From NCBI RefSeq assembly GCF_022919175.1, contig NZ_CP095043.1, positions 1,116,001 through 1,180,000 of the forward strand: a stretch of 64,000 nucleotides of DNA, written 5' to 3'. Below the pieces are notes generated by a model. That model was given only the letters and a program-made list of their open reading frames with translations, searched no databases and was not told where the DNA came from. Of this stretch, positions 39,401-52,257 are shown piece after piece (the first letter of the stretch is position 1; each line of letters begins with the position of its first letter). The stretch is from Leucobacter rhizosphaerae (GTDB taxonomy: Bacteria; Actinomycetota; Actinomycetes; Actinomycetales; Microbacteriaceae). The position numbers were made by a program, and so were the translations under genes.

Positions 39401-39644
39401 TGATTCTCCTAGTTGGTCCTGCACGGTGACAGGAGTGCTTCATCTGGTCAAGCATGTGCCCGCTCTCGCGAGCACGGAGCTGCTGTTGCCTGGGCGCCAC
39501 TCGCGTGTCGCCTCGGCAGCCGAGTGCAGCTATGCCGTGGGGGTATCAGCCTCGGAATGAGGCGAGTGACCCTTGCGGGGGCTCCGCCGTGTGCCGATCG
39601 CACCGAGGCACGACAAACAGGCAGGTGGAACACCCCAACAGTCA

Positions 39645-39673
39645 ACTATAGGCGTTCGGTCGCGCCCGCGCAA
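39645..39673 (-). promoter_or_regulatory. Promoter of the str operon (rpsL)
   Basis: On the minus strand TTGCGC (39668-39673) and TATAGT (39645-39650) have a 17-base spacer, a near-consensus promoter. The inferred transcription start near 39638 leaves a leader of about 235 bases before rpsL, with no gene in it. The promoter lies directly behind the stop of the upstream hypothetical gene. Confidence 0.7.
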
Positions 39674-39688
39674 TGCCGCGGGACGGGT

Positions 39689-40330
39689 CTACTTCGGGGG
39701 TTCGAGCGTGCGGCTGAGCTCGTCGAGCATGGCCTGGACCTGGGGCTCCACGAAGCGCTGGATCGCGGTCTCGATCCGGGCGCGATGCGTCATCACGGCG
39801 AAGCAGACCTCCCGCCCGGTGTCCTCGGCGCACCGGTCTGCGAGTTCGATCTCCTGGCGCAGACGCTGCTTCTCCTCCGCGTTCAGCGGCGGGCGCGGCA
39901 GCGGCGGCGCGGGCTTCGTCTCCTCCGCGAGCCCGGCGAGGGTGAAGAGGAACGGCTGCTCACCGTCATCGCGTTCGGGATCCGGATCCAGGCCGTCGTA
40001 CTCGGGCGCGAGCCCCGCCGCGGGATCGTACCCGCCCGCGGTCCACATCTCGTCGCCCGTGAGCTCCGCGTGCAGCGTCGGCAGCTCGGACGCGGTGACC
40101 TCGTCGACCCGCTTGTCGATGATGCGCTGGAGGCGGGAGACGAGGGCGTGGGTGACCTGGTGCGGAACGTCGGCGGGGAGCCCGGCCGCGGCCAGGAACG
40201 GCGACCCGGTGCACCGCCGGCACAGGCGGGCGCGACCCCGGTGCGTGCCCGGGCTCCAGCTCGGCACCCACCGCAGCCAGGCGTCGACGGCGACGCTCAC
40301 CCGCTCCTCGATCGTCCCCGTCACGATCAC
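39689..40330 (-). CDS. Conserved hypothetical protein with a CxxC pair
   Basis: I do not recognise a named family. The 213-residue product starts at GTG 40330, which overlaps the stop of the membrane-protein gene (GTGA). The N-terminal half has VDAWLRWVPSW and LCRRCTG, a CxxC that could bind zinc; the middle is acidic and Pro-rich (for example DGLDPDPERDDGE), and the C-terminal about 70 residues are predicted helical (AEEKQRLRQEIELADRC) and may form a coiled coil. It belongs to a three-gene unit with two membrane proteins between rpoC and rpsL. Confidence 0.7.
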   Translation of the reverse strand: MIVTGTIEERVSVAVDAWLRWVPSWSPGTHRGRARLCRRCTGSPFLAAAGLPADVPHQVTHALVSRLQRIIDKRVDEVTASELPTLHAELTGDEMWTAGGYDPAAGLAPEYDGLDPDPERDDGEQPFLFTLAGLAEETKPAPPLPRPPLNAEEKQRLRQEIELADRCAEDTGREVCFAVMTHRARIETAIQRFVEPQVQAMLDELSRTLEPPK

Positions 40331-40809
40331 TCGTCCTCCTCGGTGCGCTCCCACGGCCACTTCGGCGTGGCACGATCAGTGTAGACGCGGCGCGCGAGCA
40401 CTGCCCAGAACAGCAGCGCCGCGATTCCCCAGATCGGGATCAGCGCCGCGGCGAACGGGCTCACCCAGGTCTCGTCGATGGACATCCCGGCGAGGATCCC
40501 GCCGAGGCACCAGACGAGGTAGGCGCCGAGCGCCGCCGCGATGATCAGGCCCCACGCGGGGGCGCGCTGCCCGCGCAGCAGGATCAGCGCCTGCTGCCAC
40601 AGCACCGCGCCGAGCGCCAGCACCGCTGCCACGACCAGGATCGGCGCGGCCCACCTCGGCACGGCGTCGCTCGACACGGGCTCGAGCCCGCTGCTGAGCG
40701 CGAGCACTCCCCATGTCGCCACGAGCAGCGCGATCGCGACGGTCACGGCAGCCAGGATGAGGCCCCCGACGTATCCACGGGTCACCCCGTGGCGGGAGCC
40801 GGAGGTCAT
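40327..40809 (-). CDS. Small four-span membrane protein
   Basis: The 160-residue product has four hydrophobic segments (about residues 13-38, 52-74, 84-107 and 117-137), a short N-terminus and an acidic C-terminus WERTEEDE. No catalytic motif is seen and I do not recognise the family. Its ATG overlaps the stop of the larger membrane-protein gene (ATGA), and it is itself coupled to the CxxC protein. Confidence 0.75.
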   Translation of the reverse strand: MTSGSRHGVTRGYVGGLILAAVTVAIALLVATWGVLALSSGLEPVSSDAVPRWAAPILVVAAVLALGAVLWQQALILLRGQRAPAWGLIIAAALGAYLVWCLGGILAGMSIDETWVSPFAAALIPIWGIAALLFWAVLARRVYTDRATPKWPWERTEEDE

Positions 40810-41756
40810 GCCTGCTTCGCCTGCGCCTCCGCGACCGCGACCTCGTACTCGGCCAGCGCCTCGGCGTTGCGGGTCTTGAGCTTCCGGCCGCGCGCGCCGA
40901 TCCAGGCACCGAACCAGATCGTGGCCTCGCGCGCCACCAGTGCGGCGGCGATGGCGGGAATGCTGAGCCCGAACTCCCCGATGTTGTCGAGCGGGGAGCG
41001 CTCGAAGAGCACCCGGACCCCGTCAGCGGACACGGCGCTGCCGATCGTCGCCGCGATCCAGACCAGGGCGCCGACGAAGAACCCGCCGAGCACGTAGGCC
41101 CACCAGCCGGCGCGACCGAAGATCAGGACGAGCAGCACCAGACCGAGGAGGAACGCGACGACCCCGGCGATAAAGCCCCAGTTGAGCGCGAGCTCGGTCA
41201 CCCGGTCCACGAACTGGGAGGGAGGCGTGGACGGAGCGATCCAGAGCGCGAGTACCCCGGCGTACACGGCGGCGAAGCCGAGGGTCGCCAGGATCGCGAT
41301 GAGCACCCCGCCCCCGCGGTTGCCCTTGATGTCCGGCGGCATCGGCGTCTGCACGTAGAAGGCGGCCATGGGGTGGTCGCTGCTGATCCGGATCTCGCCG
41401 TCGCGCGCGTCGGAGGCCGCTGCCACGGGGGTGTCCGCAGCGGCGCTCGGCAGATCGTCGAGTGTGGTGAGGCGGCTCGTCTCCCCCGCGGCGGCCCCGG
41501 CCGGCTCGAGGTCGAGTTCCGTGTCGATCGCGGCGAGCTTCTCGCGGCGCACCTGCTCCGCAGCGGCCCCGTCGGCGTCGACCACCGTCTCCACAACCGT
41601 CTCCTCGACGACCACGGTCTCCACGGCGGCAGCGTCGCCCGCGCCCGCCTCCTCGGCGGAGTCCCGAGCACGCTCGACGGCGTCGCGCACGTCGGATCGG
41701 CTCGTCTCGGTCTCCTCGACCGGTGCACCCGGGGGCGTGTCGCGGTTCTCGCTCAT
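40806..41756 (-). CDS. Membrane protein with a long acidic N-terminal region
   Basis: The 316-residue product begins with about 140 residues rich in Glu, Asp, Ala and Val, including the imperfect repeat VETVVVEETVVETVV, likely disordered and cytoplasmic. Four hydrophobic segments follow (about 150-175, 187-215, 218-245 and 263-285). The end is an amphipathic, Ala/Glu-rich helix. The ATG at 41756 is chosen because AAAGGTGAGG precedes it; the open frame upstream is not supported. The family is not recognised. It is first in a coupled three-gene unit. Confidence 0.75.
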   Translation of the reverse strand: MSENRDTPPGAPVEETETSRSDVRDAVERARDSAEEAGAGDAAAVETVVVEETVVETVVDADGAAAEQVRREKLAAIDTELDLEPAGAAAGETSRLTTLDDLPSAAADTPVAAASDARDGEIRISSDHPMAAFYVQTPMPPDIKGNRGGGVLIAILATLGFAAVYAGVLALWIAPSTPPSQFVDRVTELALNWGFIAGVVAFLLGLVLLVLIFGRAGWWAYVLGGFFVGALVWIAATIGSAVSADGVRVLFERSPLDNIGEFGLSIPAIAAALVAREATIWFGAWIGARGRKLKTRNAEALAEYEVAVAEAQAKQA

Positions 41757-41878
41757 GGCCTCACCTTTCGTTGCGTCCCTCATTGTCCTCCAGATCGGTG
41801 AGCCCGAAGAACAAACGTTTTGCCGCCACAGTACAAGCGCATGGAGGGAATGTGGCGCCCCCGCGCGGGGCACGGCGC

Positions 41879-41921
41879 AAAAAACAGCGGGCGCCCACCC
41901 CGGAGGATGGACGCCCGCTGT
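41879..41921 (-). terminator. Rho-independent terminator of rpoBC
   Basis: On the minus strand ACAGCGGGCG and CGCCCGCTGT form a 10-bp stem around a large loop that can pair further, followed by six U residues (41879-41884). Confidence 0.88.
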
Positions 41922-41934
41922 CGGTGCTCTGACC

Positions 41935-45828
<3,894 letters not shown>

Positions 45829-45866
45829 GTTTTCTCCTTGGTAACTTAAGAATCTAGTGCGGCTCG

Positions 45867-45888
45867 AGCTTCATCCTCGGATGAAGCT
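45867..45888 (-). other. Intercistronic hairpin rpoB-rpoC
   Basis: AGCTTCATCC (45867-45876) and GGATGAAGCT (45879-45888) are perfectly complementary over 10 bases with a two-base centre, so an 8-9-bp stem is realistic. It lies 8 bases behind the rpoB stop. No U-tract. Confidence 0.65.
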
Positions 45889-45896
45889 GCAGAAAC

Positions 45897-48800
45897 TCAG
45901 ATCTCGTCGATCGACGAGGTCTCGAAGCGGGAGGACAGGTTGATGCCGAGCTCTTCCGCGGTGCGGTGCGCCTCGTCGTCGTTGTCGCGCAGGTTGACGG
46001 CGTTGCCGTCGGCCCCGAGCACCTCGACGTTCAGGCAGAGCGACTGCATCTCCTTCATGAGCACGCGGAACGACTCCGGCACACCGGGCTCGGGGATGTT
46101 CTCCCCGCGCACGATCGCCTCGTAGACCTTCACACGACCGAGGATGTCGTCGGACTTCACCGTGAGCAGCTCCTGCAGCGCGTAGGCGGCACCGTACGCC
46201 TCGAGCGCCCAGACCTCCATCTCGCCGAAGCGCTGTCCACCGAACTGCGCCTTTCCGCCGAGCGGCTGCTGCGTGATCATCGAGTACGGACCCGTGGAGC
46301 GCGCGTGGATCTTGTCGTCCACGAGGTGGTGCAGCTTCAGGATGTACATGTAGCCGACCGACACCGGGTACGGGTACGGCTCGCCCGAGCGTCCGTCGAA
46401 GAGACGGGTCTTGCCGCTGGATCCGATGAGCCGCTCGCCGTCACGCGTTTCCAGCGTGGAGTCGAGGAGCCCGGCGATCTCCGCCTCGGACGCACCGTCG
46501 AACACCGGGGTCGCGACCTTGGTATCGGGTGCGGCCGAGAGCGCCTCCTGGGAGAGCTTCGCAGCCCACTCCGGGTTGCCCTCGACGTTCCAGCCCTGCT
46601 TGGCGATCCACCCGAGGTGGATCTCGAGCACCTGGCCGAAGTTCATGCGGCCCGGGATGCCCAGCGGGTTCAGGATCACGTCGACAGGGGTGCCGTCCGC
46701 GAGGAACGGCATGTCCTCGACCGGCAGGATCTTCGAGATGACGCCCTTGTTGCCGTGGCGACCGGCGAGCTTGTCGCCCTCGGTGATCTTGCGCTTCTGG
46801 GCGATGTAGACGACCACGCGCTGGTTGACACCCGAGCCGAGCTCGTCGTCGTTGTCGTTCTCCGCATCGAAGACCTTGACCGACGTGACGGTGCCCGAGA
46901 CGCCGTGCGGCACCTTGAGGGACGTGTCGCGCACCTCGCGGCTCTTCTCGTTGAAGATCGCGCGCAGCAGGCGCTCCTCGGCCGAGAGCTCGGTCTCGCC
47001 CTTCGGGGTGACCTTGCCGACGAGGATGTCGCCGGGGGTGACCTCGGCGCCGATGCGGATGATGCCGCGCTCGTCGAGATCCTTCAGCGCCTCCATGCTG
47101 GCGTTGGGGAGGTCGCGGGTGATCTCCTCCTTGCCGAGCTTGGTGTCGCGGGCGTCGACGTCGTACTCCTCGATGTGGATCGACGAGAGCGTGTCGTCCT
47201 TCACCAGGTTCTGGCTCAGGATGATCGCGTCCTCGAAGTTGTGACCCTCCCAGGACATGAACGCCACGAGGAGGTTCTTGCCGAGCGCGAGCTCGCCGTT
47301 CTCCGTCGCGGGGCCATCCGCGATGACCTCGCCGGCCTCGATGCGCTCGCCGGCCTTGACGATCACGCGGTGGTTGTAGTTCGTGCCCTGGTTCGAGCGG
47401 TCGAACTTGCGCATGAAGTAGCTCTTCGTGCCGCCCTCGTCCTGCTGGATCGTGACGACGTCGGCCGACACATCGGCGACGACACCCGACTTCAGCGCGG
47501 TGACCACGTCACCGGCGTCGATGGCCGCATAGCCCTCCATGCCGGTGCCGACAAGCGGAGACGAGCTGCGGACGAGCGGGACGGCCTGACGCTGCATGTT
47601 CGCGCCCATGAGCGCGCGGTTCGCATCGTCGTGCTCGAGGAACGGGATCAGCGAGGTCGCGACCGACACCATCTGGCGGGGCGAGACGTCCATGTAGTCG
47701 ACGCGGGCCGCGTCGACCAGGATCACCTCGGAGCCACGGGGGCGGGCGAGGACCTGCTTCTCGGCGAACTTGCCGTTCTTGTCGAGCGGCGCACCGGCCT
47801 GCGCGATGAGGAACTCGTCCTCCTCGTGCGCGGTGAGGTAGTCGACCTGGTCGGTCGCCTTGCCGTCGATGACCCGGCGGTACGGCGTCTCGATGAACCC
47901 GAACGCGTTGATGCGCGCGAACGTCGCGAGGGCGCCGATCAGGCCGATGTTCGGGCCTTCCGGGGTCTCGATGGGGCACATGCGGCCGTAGTGCGACGGG
48001 TGGACGTCACGGACCTCGACGCCGGCGCGGTCACGCGACAGGCCGCCGGGGCCGAGCGCGGAGAGACGGCGCTTGTTGGTCAGGCCCGCGAGCGGGTTGT
48101 TCTGATCCATGAACTGCGACAGCTGCGACGTCCCGAAGAACTCCTTGATCGCCGCGAGCACGGGGCGCGTGTTGATCAGGGTGTTCGGCGTGATCGCCTC
48201 GATGTCCTGCGTCGTCATGCGCTCGCGCACGACGCGCTCCATGCGGCTCAGGCCGGTGCGGACCTGGTTCTGGATGAGCTCGCCCACCGCGCGGATGCGA
48301 CGGTTGCCGAAGTGATCGATGTCGTCGGTGTCGAGGCGGATCTCGACCGGCTTGCCGTCGCGGACGCCGGGGAGCTTCTCGGTGCCGGCGTGCAGCCCGA
48401 CGAGGTACTTGATCGTCGCGACGATGTCCTCGAGCGACAGCACCGAGTCGGTGATGGGGGCGTCGAGACCGAGCTTGCGGTTGATCTTGTAGCGACCGAC
48501 CTTGGCCAGGTCGTAGCGCTTCGCGTTGAAGTAGCTGTTGTCGAGGAGCGCGCGCGCGGCCTCGATGGCCACCTGCTCGCCCGGACGCTGCTTGCGGTAG
48601 ATGTCCTTGAGCGCCTCCTCCTGCGTGACGATGGCGTCCTTCTCGAGGGTGAGCGCGATCGACTCGTAGCCGGCGAACTCCTCGAGGATCTCCTCGCTCG
48701 TCATGCCGAGGGCCTTCAGGAAGACGGTGACCGACTGCTTGCGCTTGCGGTCGATGCGGACGCCGACCTGGTCGCGCTTGTCGACCTCGAACTCCAGCCA

Positions 48801-49394
48801 GGCGCCGCGGCTCGGGATCACGCGTGCGGTGAAGACGTCCTTGTCGCTCGTCTTCTCCTGGGTGCGCTCGAAGTAGACGCCCGGGCTGCGGACGAGCTGC
48901 GACACGATGACGCGCTCGGTGCCGTTGATGATGAAGGTGCCCTTGTCGGTCATGATGGGGAAGTCGCCCATGTAGACCGTCTGGCTCTTCAGCACCTGCG
49001 TCTCGGTGTTGTAGAAGGCCGCCTCGACGTAGAGCGGCGCGGAGTAGGTCTTGCCCCGCTCCTTGCACTCCTCGATGGTGAACTTCTGCTCGTCGAGGAT
49101 CGGGTTCTCGAACGAGAGCTGCATCGTGCCGGCGTTGTCCTCGATCGGGGAGATCTCATCGAAGATCTCCTCGAGGCCGCTCTTCAGCGCGATGTCGTCG
49201 CGTCCTTCGGCCTGTGCCTCAATGACGCGTTCCTTCCACGCGTCATTGCCGACGAGCCAGTCGAAGCTCTCGAGCTGCAGTGCCAGCAGATTGGGCACCG
49301 ACAGCGTGTCGGAAATCTTGGCGAAGGAGAGCCGCTGGTGGTTGCGGCCGTTCTTCGGTGGATGGGATGACGATGCGTTGCGCGCAGCAGCCAA
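45897..49394 (-). CDS. rpoB: DNA-directed RNA polymerase subunit beta
   Basis: The 1165-residue beta subunit is complete and typical in length. The start is TTG (49392-49394), with GGAGG eight bases upstream. The rifampicin pocket reads [18 protein letters not shown] followed by [14 protein letters not shown]; the residue equal to E. coli H526 is Asn (N440, codon 48075-48077), while those equal to D516 (D430) and S531 (S445) are wild type. Ala436 replaces Ser522. The C-terminal catalytic parts ([30 protein letters not shown]) are intact, so this is the housekeeping subunit and not a truncated paralogue. Confidence 0.98.
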   Translation of the reverse strand: MAAARNASSSHPPKNGRNHQRLSFAKISDTLSVPNLLALQLESFDWLVGNDAWKERVIEAQAEGRDDIALKSGLEEIFDEISPIEDNAGTMQLSFENPILDEQKFTIEECKERGKTYSAPLYVEAAFYNTETQVLKSQTVYMGDFPIMTDKGTFIINGTERVIVSQLVRSPGVYFERTQEKTSDKDVFTARVIPSRGAWLEFEVDKRDQVGVRIDRKRKQSVTVFLKALGMTSEEILEEFAGYESIALTLEKDAIVTQEEALKDIYRKQRPGEQVAIEAARALLDNSYFNAKRYDLAKVGRYKINRKLGLDAPITDSVLSLEDIVATIKYLVGLHAGTEKLPGVRDGKPVEIRLDTDDIDHFGNRRIRAVGELIQNQVRTGLSRMERVVRERMTTQDIEAITPNTLINTRPVLAAIKEFFGTSQLSQFMDQNNPLAGLTNKRRLSALGPGGLSRDRAGVEVRDVHPSHYGRMCPIETPEGPNIGLIGALATFARINAFGFIETPYRRVIDGKATDQVDYLTAHEEDEFLIAQAGAPLDKNGKFAEKQVLARPRGSEVILVDAARVDYMDVSPRQMVSVATSLIPFLEHDDANRALMGANMQRQAVPLVRSSSPLVGTGMEGYAAIDAGDVVTALKSGVVADVSADVVTIQQDEGGTKSYFMRKFDRSNQGTNYNHRVIVKAGERIEAGEVIADGPATENGELALGKNLLVAFMSWEGHNFEDAIILSQNLVKDDTLSSIHIEEYDVDARDTKLGKEEITRDLPNASMEALKDLDERGIIRIGAEVTPGDILVGKVTPKGETELSAEERLLRAIFNEKSREVRDTSLKVPHGVSGTVTSVKVFDAENDNDDELGSGVNQRVVVYIAQKRKITEGDKLAGRHGNKGVISKILPVEDMPFLADGTPVDVILNPLGIPGRMNFGQVLEIHLGWIAKQGWNVEGNPEWAAKLSQEALSAAPDTKVATPVFDGASEAEIAGLLDSTLETRDGERLIGSSGKTRLFDGRSGEPYPYPVSVGYMYILKLHHLVDDKIHARSTGPYSMITQQPLGGKAQFGGQRFGEMEVWALEAYGAAYALQELLTVKSDDILGRVKVYEAIVRGENIPEPGVPESFRVLMKEMQSLCLNVEVLGADGNAVNLRDNDDEAHRTAEELGINLSSRFETSSIDEI

Positions 49395-49546
49395 GGAAAC
49401 TACCTCCGTGGGCCCCGTCGGGCCGATTGACTTAGTCTTGCGGGAGTTGCTTCTGGATCACTCGCGGGGCCCATCTGCGCTTTCGCGCCAGCTCCCGGGG
49501 CCTACCTCTATATGCAGGCACACTGGTGTCCGTAGTGCAACTATCA

Positions 49547-49575
49547 ACTGTAACATCTTCGCCCGGGCGTGTCCA
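49547..49575 (-). promoter_or_regulatory. Promoter of rpoBC
   Basis: TGGACA (49570-49575) and TACAGT (49547-49552) on the minus strand are separated by 17 bases, one base off the -35 consensus. The inferred leader is about 145 bases and contains a small GCGC/GCGC tetraloop hairpin. Confidence 0.65.
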
Positions 49576-49617
49576 GCGTCGATCCCGGGACTCAGGGAGT
49601 CGCCCGACCGCCACCAG

Positions 49618-49623
49618 TAGGGT
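49618..49623 (+). promoter_or_regulatory. Putative -10 box of the PAP2 gene (leaderless)
   Basis: TAGGGT is followed by exactly six bases and the ATG at 49630. No ribosome binding site other than the G-rich spacer itself is seen. Confidence 0.45.
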
Positions 49624-49629
49624 GGGCGG

Positions 49630-50289
49630 ATGGGAGCTCCTGCATCATCACCCGCCGCCGTCGCGGAGCGGCGCCGCATGCGGGTCGCATCGTGGTGGGC
49701 GATCGTCGGGATCGCGCTCGTGGTCGCGGGCGGGGCGGCCCTCCGGTTCGGCGATGCCGGGCCGCTCGGGATCGACGAGTGGTGGCAGGGCCTCGTGTCG
49801 CTCACGCGGGGATCGGCGCCCTACGCCGTGGCCGTGTTCATGGCCGAGGTCGGGGGCGGAGTGGGGGCCATCGCCTGCACCGTCATCGCCGCAGCCCTGC
49901 TCCTCGCCGTGCGGCAGGCCCGGGACGCCGCAGCGGTCGCCACGGCGATGCTGCTCGGGGTCGCCGCGTCGGAGACCATCAAGGCGCTCGTCGTGCGGCC
50001 GCGCCCGTGGGATCAGCTCTACGCCTCGCACGGCAGCTCGTACCCGTCGGGGCACTCGATGGGGGCCGCGGCACTCGCGGTCTCGCTCGCGCTGGTCGTG
50101 ACGTACAGCGAGTCCTTCTCCCCCGCCGCCACGCGGGTGGTCTGGGCGGTCAGCACGGCCTGGATCCTGCTCATGATGTGGAGCCGCACCGCGCTGCACG
50201 TGCACTGGCTGAGCGACACCCTCGCGGGCGTCGTCCTCGGGATCGGCGCCGCGATCCTCGCGCGACGGTTCTGGATCCAGCGCGCCTAG
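49630..50289 (+). CDS. PAP2-family membrane phosphatase
   Basis: The 219-residue protein has six predicted membrane spans and all three motifs of the PAP2/phosphatidic acid phosphatase superfamily: KALVVRPRP, YPSGHSMGA with the catalytic His, and SRTALHVHWLSD with the nucleophilic His and Asp. Possible roles are lipid phosphate or undecaprenyl diphosphate dephosphorylation outside the membrane; the sequence does not decide. Its stop codon shares the palindrome CTAG with that of the convergent VOC gene. Confidence 0.9.
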   Translation: MGAPASSPAAVAERRRMRVASWWAIVGIALVVAGGAALRFGDAGPLGIDEWWQGLVSLTRGSAPYAVAVFMAEVGGGVGAIACTVIAAALLLAVRQARDAAAVATAMLLGVAASETIKALVVRPRPWDQLYASHGSSYPSGHSMGAAALAVSLALVVTYSESFSPAATRVVWAVSTAWILLMMWSRTALHVHWLSDTLAGVVLGIGAAILARRFWIQRA

Positions 50290-51230
50290 CGCCCCAGCAG
50301 CTCGTCGACTCCGCCGCCGGGGAGCGCGAGCGTCACCTGCGTGCCCCACGGGTCGTGCACCACCACGGCGCGGCCGTCGTCGGCGAACGCGATCCCGCGG
50401 GAGGCGAGCCGTGCGACCAGCGCGTCGAGATCCTGCCGCCCGGGGAGGGTAATCGCGACGTCACCCAGACCGAGCCGTGCGGCGCGCGGACCCGCGCCGT
50501 TGCTGTTCCAGGTGTTCATCGCGACGTGGTGGTGGTACCCGCCGGCCGACGCGAACAGCGCTCCGGGGTACCCGGTGACGGTCGGCTCGAACCCGAGCGC
50601 GTCGACGTAGAACCGCTCGGCGGTCGCGATGTCGCCCACCTGCAGGTGCACGTGCCCCACCCGGCCCGGTGTACCGGACTGGTCCGCGGGATTCCCCGAA
50701 TCGAGATGCGTGCTGCCGAGATGCGTGCGGAGATAGGCGTTGGGGTCGAGGAAGCTCGTTCCCATCTCCAACTGCCCGTTCTTCCGCGTCCACTGCTCGC
50801 GCGGCCGATCCACGTAGAGCTCGATCCCGTTTCCCTCGGGATCGGTGAAGTAGAAGGCCTCGCTCACGAGGTGATCGCTCGACCCGACGAACCGGCTCTC
50901 CGGGTGCTGCGCCGCGCGGAGCACGGTCGCCGCGAGCGACGGGGCGTCGTCGAAGAGGAATGCCGTGTGGAAGAGCCCCGCGTCCCGCGCATCGACGGCC
51001 GGGAGGTTCGGGGTGTGGATCATGCGCACGAAGGGGGTGGTGCCGCGGCCGAGCACCCGGTGCACCTCCGCGCCCCGCGCGCGCTCCTCGATCGGCGCGA
51101 GGGCGAGCGCCTCCGAGTAGTACGACGACATCCGCTCCAGGTCGCCGACGCGCAGCGACACGGCATCCATGGCGAGCAGGGGGCTCAGGATCCGGTCCTC
51201 GACCGGCGCGGGGGTGGGGGTGCTGCTCAT
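50286..51230 (-). CDS. VOC-family (glyoxalase/extradiol dioxygenase-like) protein with two domains
   Basis: The 314-residue product has two vicinal-oxygen-chelate modules, about residues 20-130 (SLRVGDLERMSSYYSEAL, ending DPEGNGIELYVDRP) and 180-295 (HVHLQVGDIATAERFYVDAL, YHHHVAMNTWNS, ending HDPWGTQVTLAL). This is the layout of CatE/catechol 2,3-dioxygenase-like proteins. The metal ligands H and E are plausible in the second half (HVHLQV, YHHHVAM). The ATG at 51230 is chosen for its 6-base distance from TTGGAG; TTG 51242 and ATG 51233 are alternatives. It is divergent from a marR gene and probably repressed by it, so a role in detoxifying a phenolic or electrophilic compound is likely. Confidence 0.88.
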   Translation of the reverse strand: MSSTPTPAPVEDRILSPLLAMDAVSLRVGDLERMSSYYSEALALAPIEERARGAEVHRVLGRGTTPFVRMIHTPNLPAVDARDAGLFHTAFLFDDAPSLAATVLRAAQHPESRFVGSSDHLVSEAFYFTDPEGNGIELYVDRPREQWTRKNGQLEMGTSFLDPNAYLRTHLGSTHLDSGNPADQSGTPGRVGHVHLQVGDIATAERFYVDALGFEPTVTGYPGALFASAGGYHHHVAMNTWNSNGAGPRAARLGLGDVAITLPGRQDLDALVARLASRGIAFADDGRAVVVHDPWGTQVTLALPGGGVDELLGR

Positions 51231-51253
51231 CATCGACTCCAAGGATTTACTTT

Positions 51254-51301
51254 AAGGTACAACCAAATCGTACCCGCATTTAGTTGCAGGTACAAGTACC
51301 T
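51254..51301. promoter_or_regulatory. MarR operators and divergent promoters between the VOC gene and marR
   Basis: AGGTACAAGTACCT (51288-51301) is an inverted repeat with a two-base centre. A second site, GGTAC (51256-51260) and GTACC (51270-51274), has the same half-sites at wider spacing. On the minus strand TTGTAC (51290-51295), 17 bases and TACGAT (51267-51272) form the VOC promoter, whose -35 lies inside the first operator and whose start region covers the second. Binding of the MarR protein should block it. Confidence 0.65.
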
Positions 51302-51304
51302 TGC

Positions 51305-51310
51305 TAGACT
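51305..51310 (+). promoter_or_regulatory. Putative -10 box of marR (leaderless)
   Basis: TAGACT is followed by six bases and the GTG start of the marR gene at 51317. The operator at 51288-51301 ends four bases before this box, so marR is probably autorepressed. Confidence 0.5.
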
Positions 51311-51316
51311 GCCAGC

Positions 51317-51907
51317 GTGAGCGCCTCCCCCGACACCCCGCTCGATACCCCGCTCGACCACCGCGAGCGGGCCGCGATCGCGCGACTGCACGCCCTGCTC
51401 GAGCTGCTGCCGTCAGCCCTGGACCGCAAGCTGGCACCCCTCGGTGTCACCTCGTTCGAATACACCCTGCTCGACGCACTCGACACGGCACCCGAGCTCC
51501 GCCTCCGCCTGACCGCGCTGGCCGGCCGCACGAACGCCACGCTCCCCCGCCTGTCGCGGGTGGTGTCGGCGCTCGAGCGCCGCGGGCTGGTGGAGCGCGC
51601 CGCGTGTCCCGAGGACGGCCGGGCGACGAACGCGATCCTGACCGCGCGCGGGACCGAGGTGGTCACGGAGTGCCGCGGGCACTACGCCGAGGCGGCGCGG
51701 GAACTGATCCTGAGCGGCCTCCGCGAGCTCCCGGGCGACGGGGTCGCCCAGCTGACCGACGTGAGCACGGCGATCCTCGGTGCTCTGGATCCGGATCGCC
51801 GCCTCGCCGCGCGGTGCGGCACGGGCGAGCCGGCCTGCCCCGCGGACCCGCCGACGGCAGCGCACCCGACAGCAGCGCACCCGACGGCAGCGCACCCGAC
51901 GGCGTAG
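51317..51907 (+). CDS. MarR-family transcriptional regulator
   Basis: The 196-residue product has the winged-helix core of MarR proteins: LRLTALAGRTNATLPRLSRV (helix-turn-helix) and LERRGLVERAACPEDGRATN (wing with the conserved DGR). The N-terminal helix and C-terminal helices form the dimer. A C-terminal tail of about 30 residues consists of Cys/Pro-containing sequence and three PTAAH repeats. It is divergent from the VOC gene; OhrR/MarR-like regulation of that gene by a small phenolic or oxidising ligand is an inference. Confidence 0.9.
   Translation: MSASPDTPLDTPLDHRERAAIARLHALLELLPSALDRKLAPLGVTSFEYTLLDALDTAPELRLRLTALAGRTNATLPRLSRVVSALERRGLVERAACPEDGRATNAILTARGTEVVTECRGHYAEAARELILSGLRELPGDGVAQLTDVSTAILGALDPDRRLAARCGTGEPACPADPPTAAHPTAAHPTAAHPTA
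51851..51904 (+). repeat. Tandem 15-bp repeats at the 3' end of marR
   Basis: Three full copies and a partial copy of a 15-base unit (CCGACGGCAGCGCAC, one copy with an A for G change) encode PTAAH repeats at the C-terminus. In-frame, so copy-number change would alter only the tail. Confidence 0.9.
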
Positions 51908-51918
51908 AGTCGTATGTC

Positions 51919-52257
51919 ATGACCGAGCAGCACAGCGATCCCGCGACCGAGCAGCAAAGCGACCCCGCGGTCGCGGCGGAGACGACGGAGACCCCGGAGC
52001 ACTCGACGACCGCCGAGACCCTCATCTTCGGCGCCGACTGGTGCGGCGACTGCCGGCGCGCGAAGCTCATCTTCGACCGCAGCGGCGCCCCGTACCGCTA
52101 CGTCGACCTCGTGCAGGATCCCGAGGCCGCCGAGGTCGCTCGAGACATCAGCGGGCGCACGAACATCCCCGTGATCCTCTACCCCGATCGCAGCCACCAG
52201 GTGGAACCCTCGAACGCCGACATGCTGCGGAAGATCGAGGAGCTGGGCCTCGCGTGA
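51919..52257 (+). CDS. Glutaredoxin/mycoredoxin-like protein
   Basis: The 112-residue product has a glutaredoxin-type thioredoxin fold after a Glu/Thr/Gln-rich N-terminal tail of about 32 residues. The active site is WCGDC (CxxC) followed by the cis-Pro region NIPVILYPD. In a mycothiol-producing actinobacterium a reductant role with mycothiol is possible. The next gene starts with a GTGA overlap at its stop. Confidence 0.85.
   Translation: MTEQHSDPATEQQSDPAVAAETTETPEHSTTAETLIFGADWCGDCRRAKLIFDRSGAPYRYVDLVQDPEAAEVARDISGRTNIPVILYPDRSHQVEPSNADMLRKIEELGLA

Noticed and set aside
45966..49370. Plus-strand open frame of over 1100 codons antisense to rpoB (and similar ones antisense to rpoC and fusA)
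   Set aside because: Typical codon-bias shadow; its residues (Leu/Val/Asp/Arg-rich) reflect the complementary third positions of rpoB.
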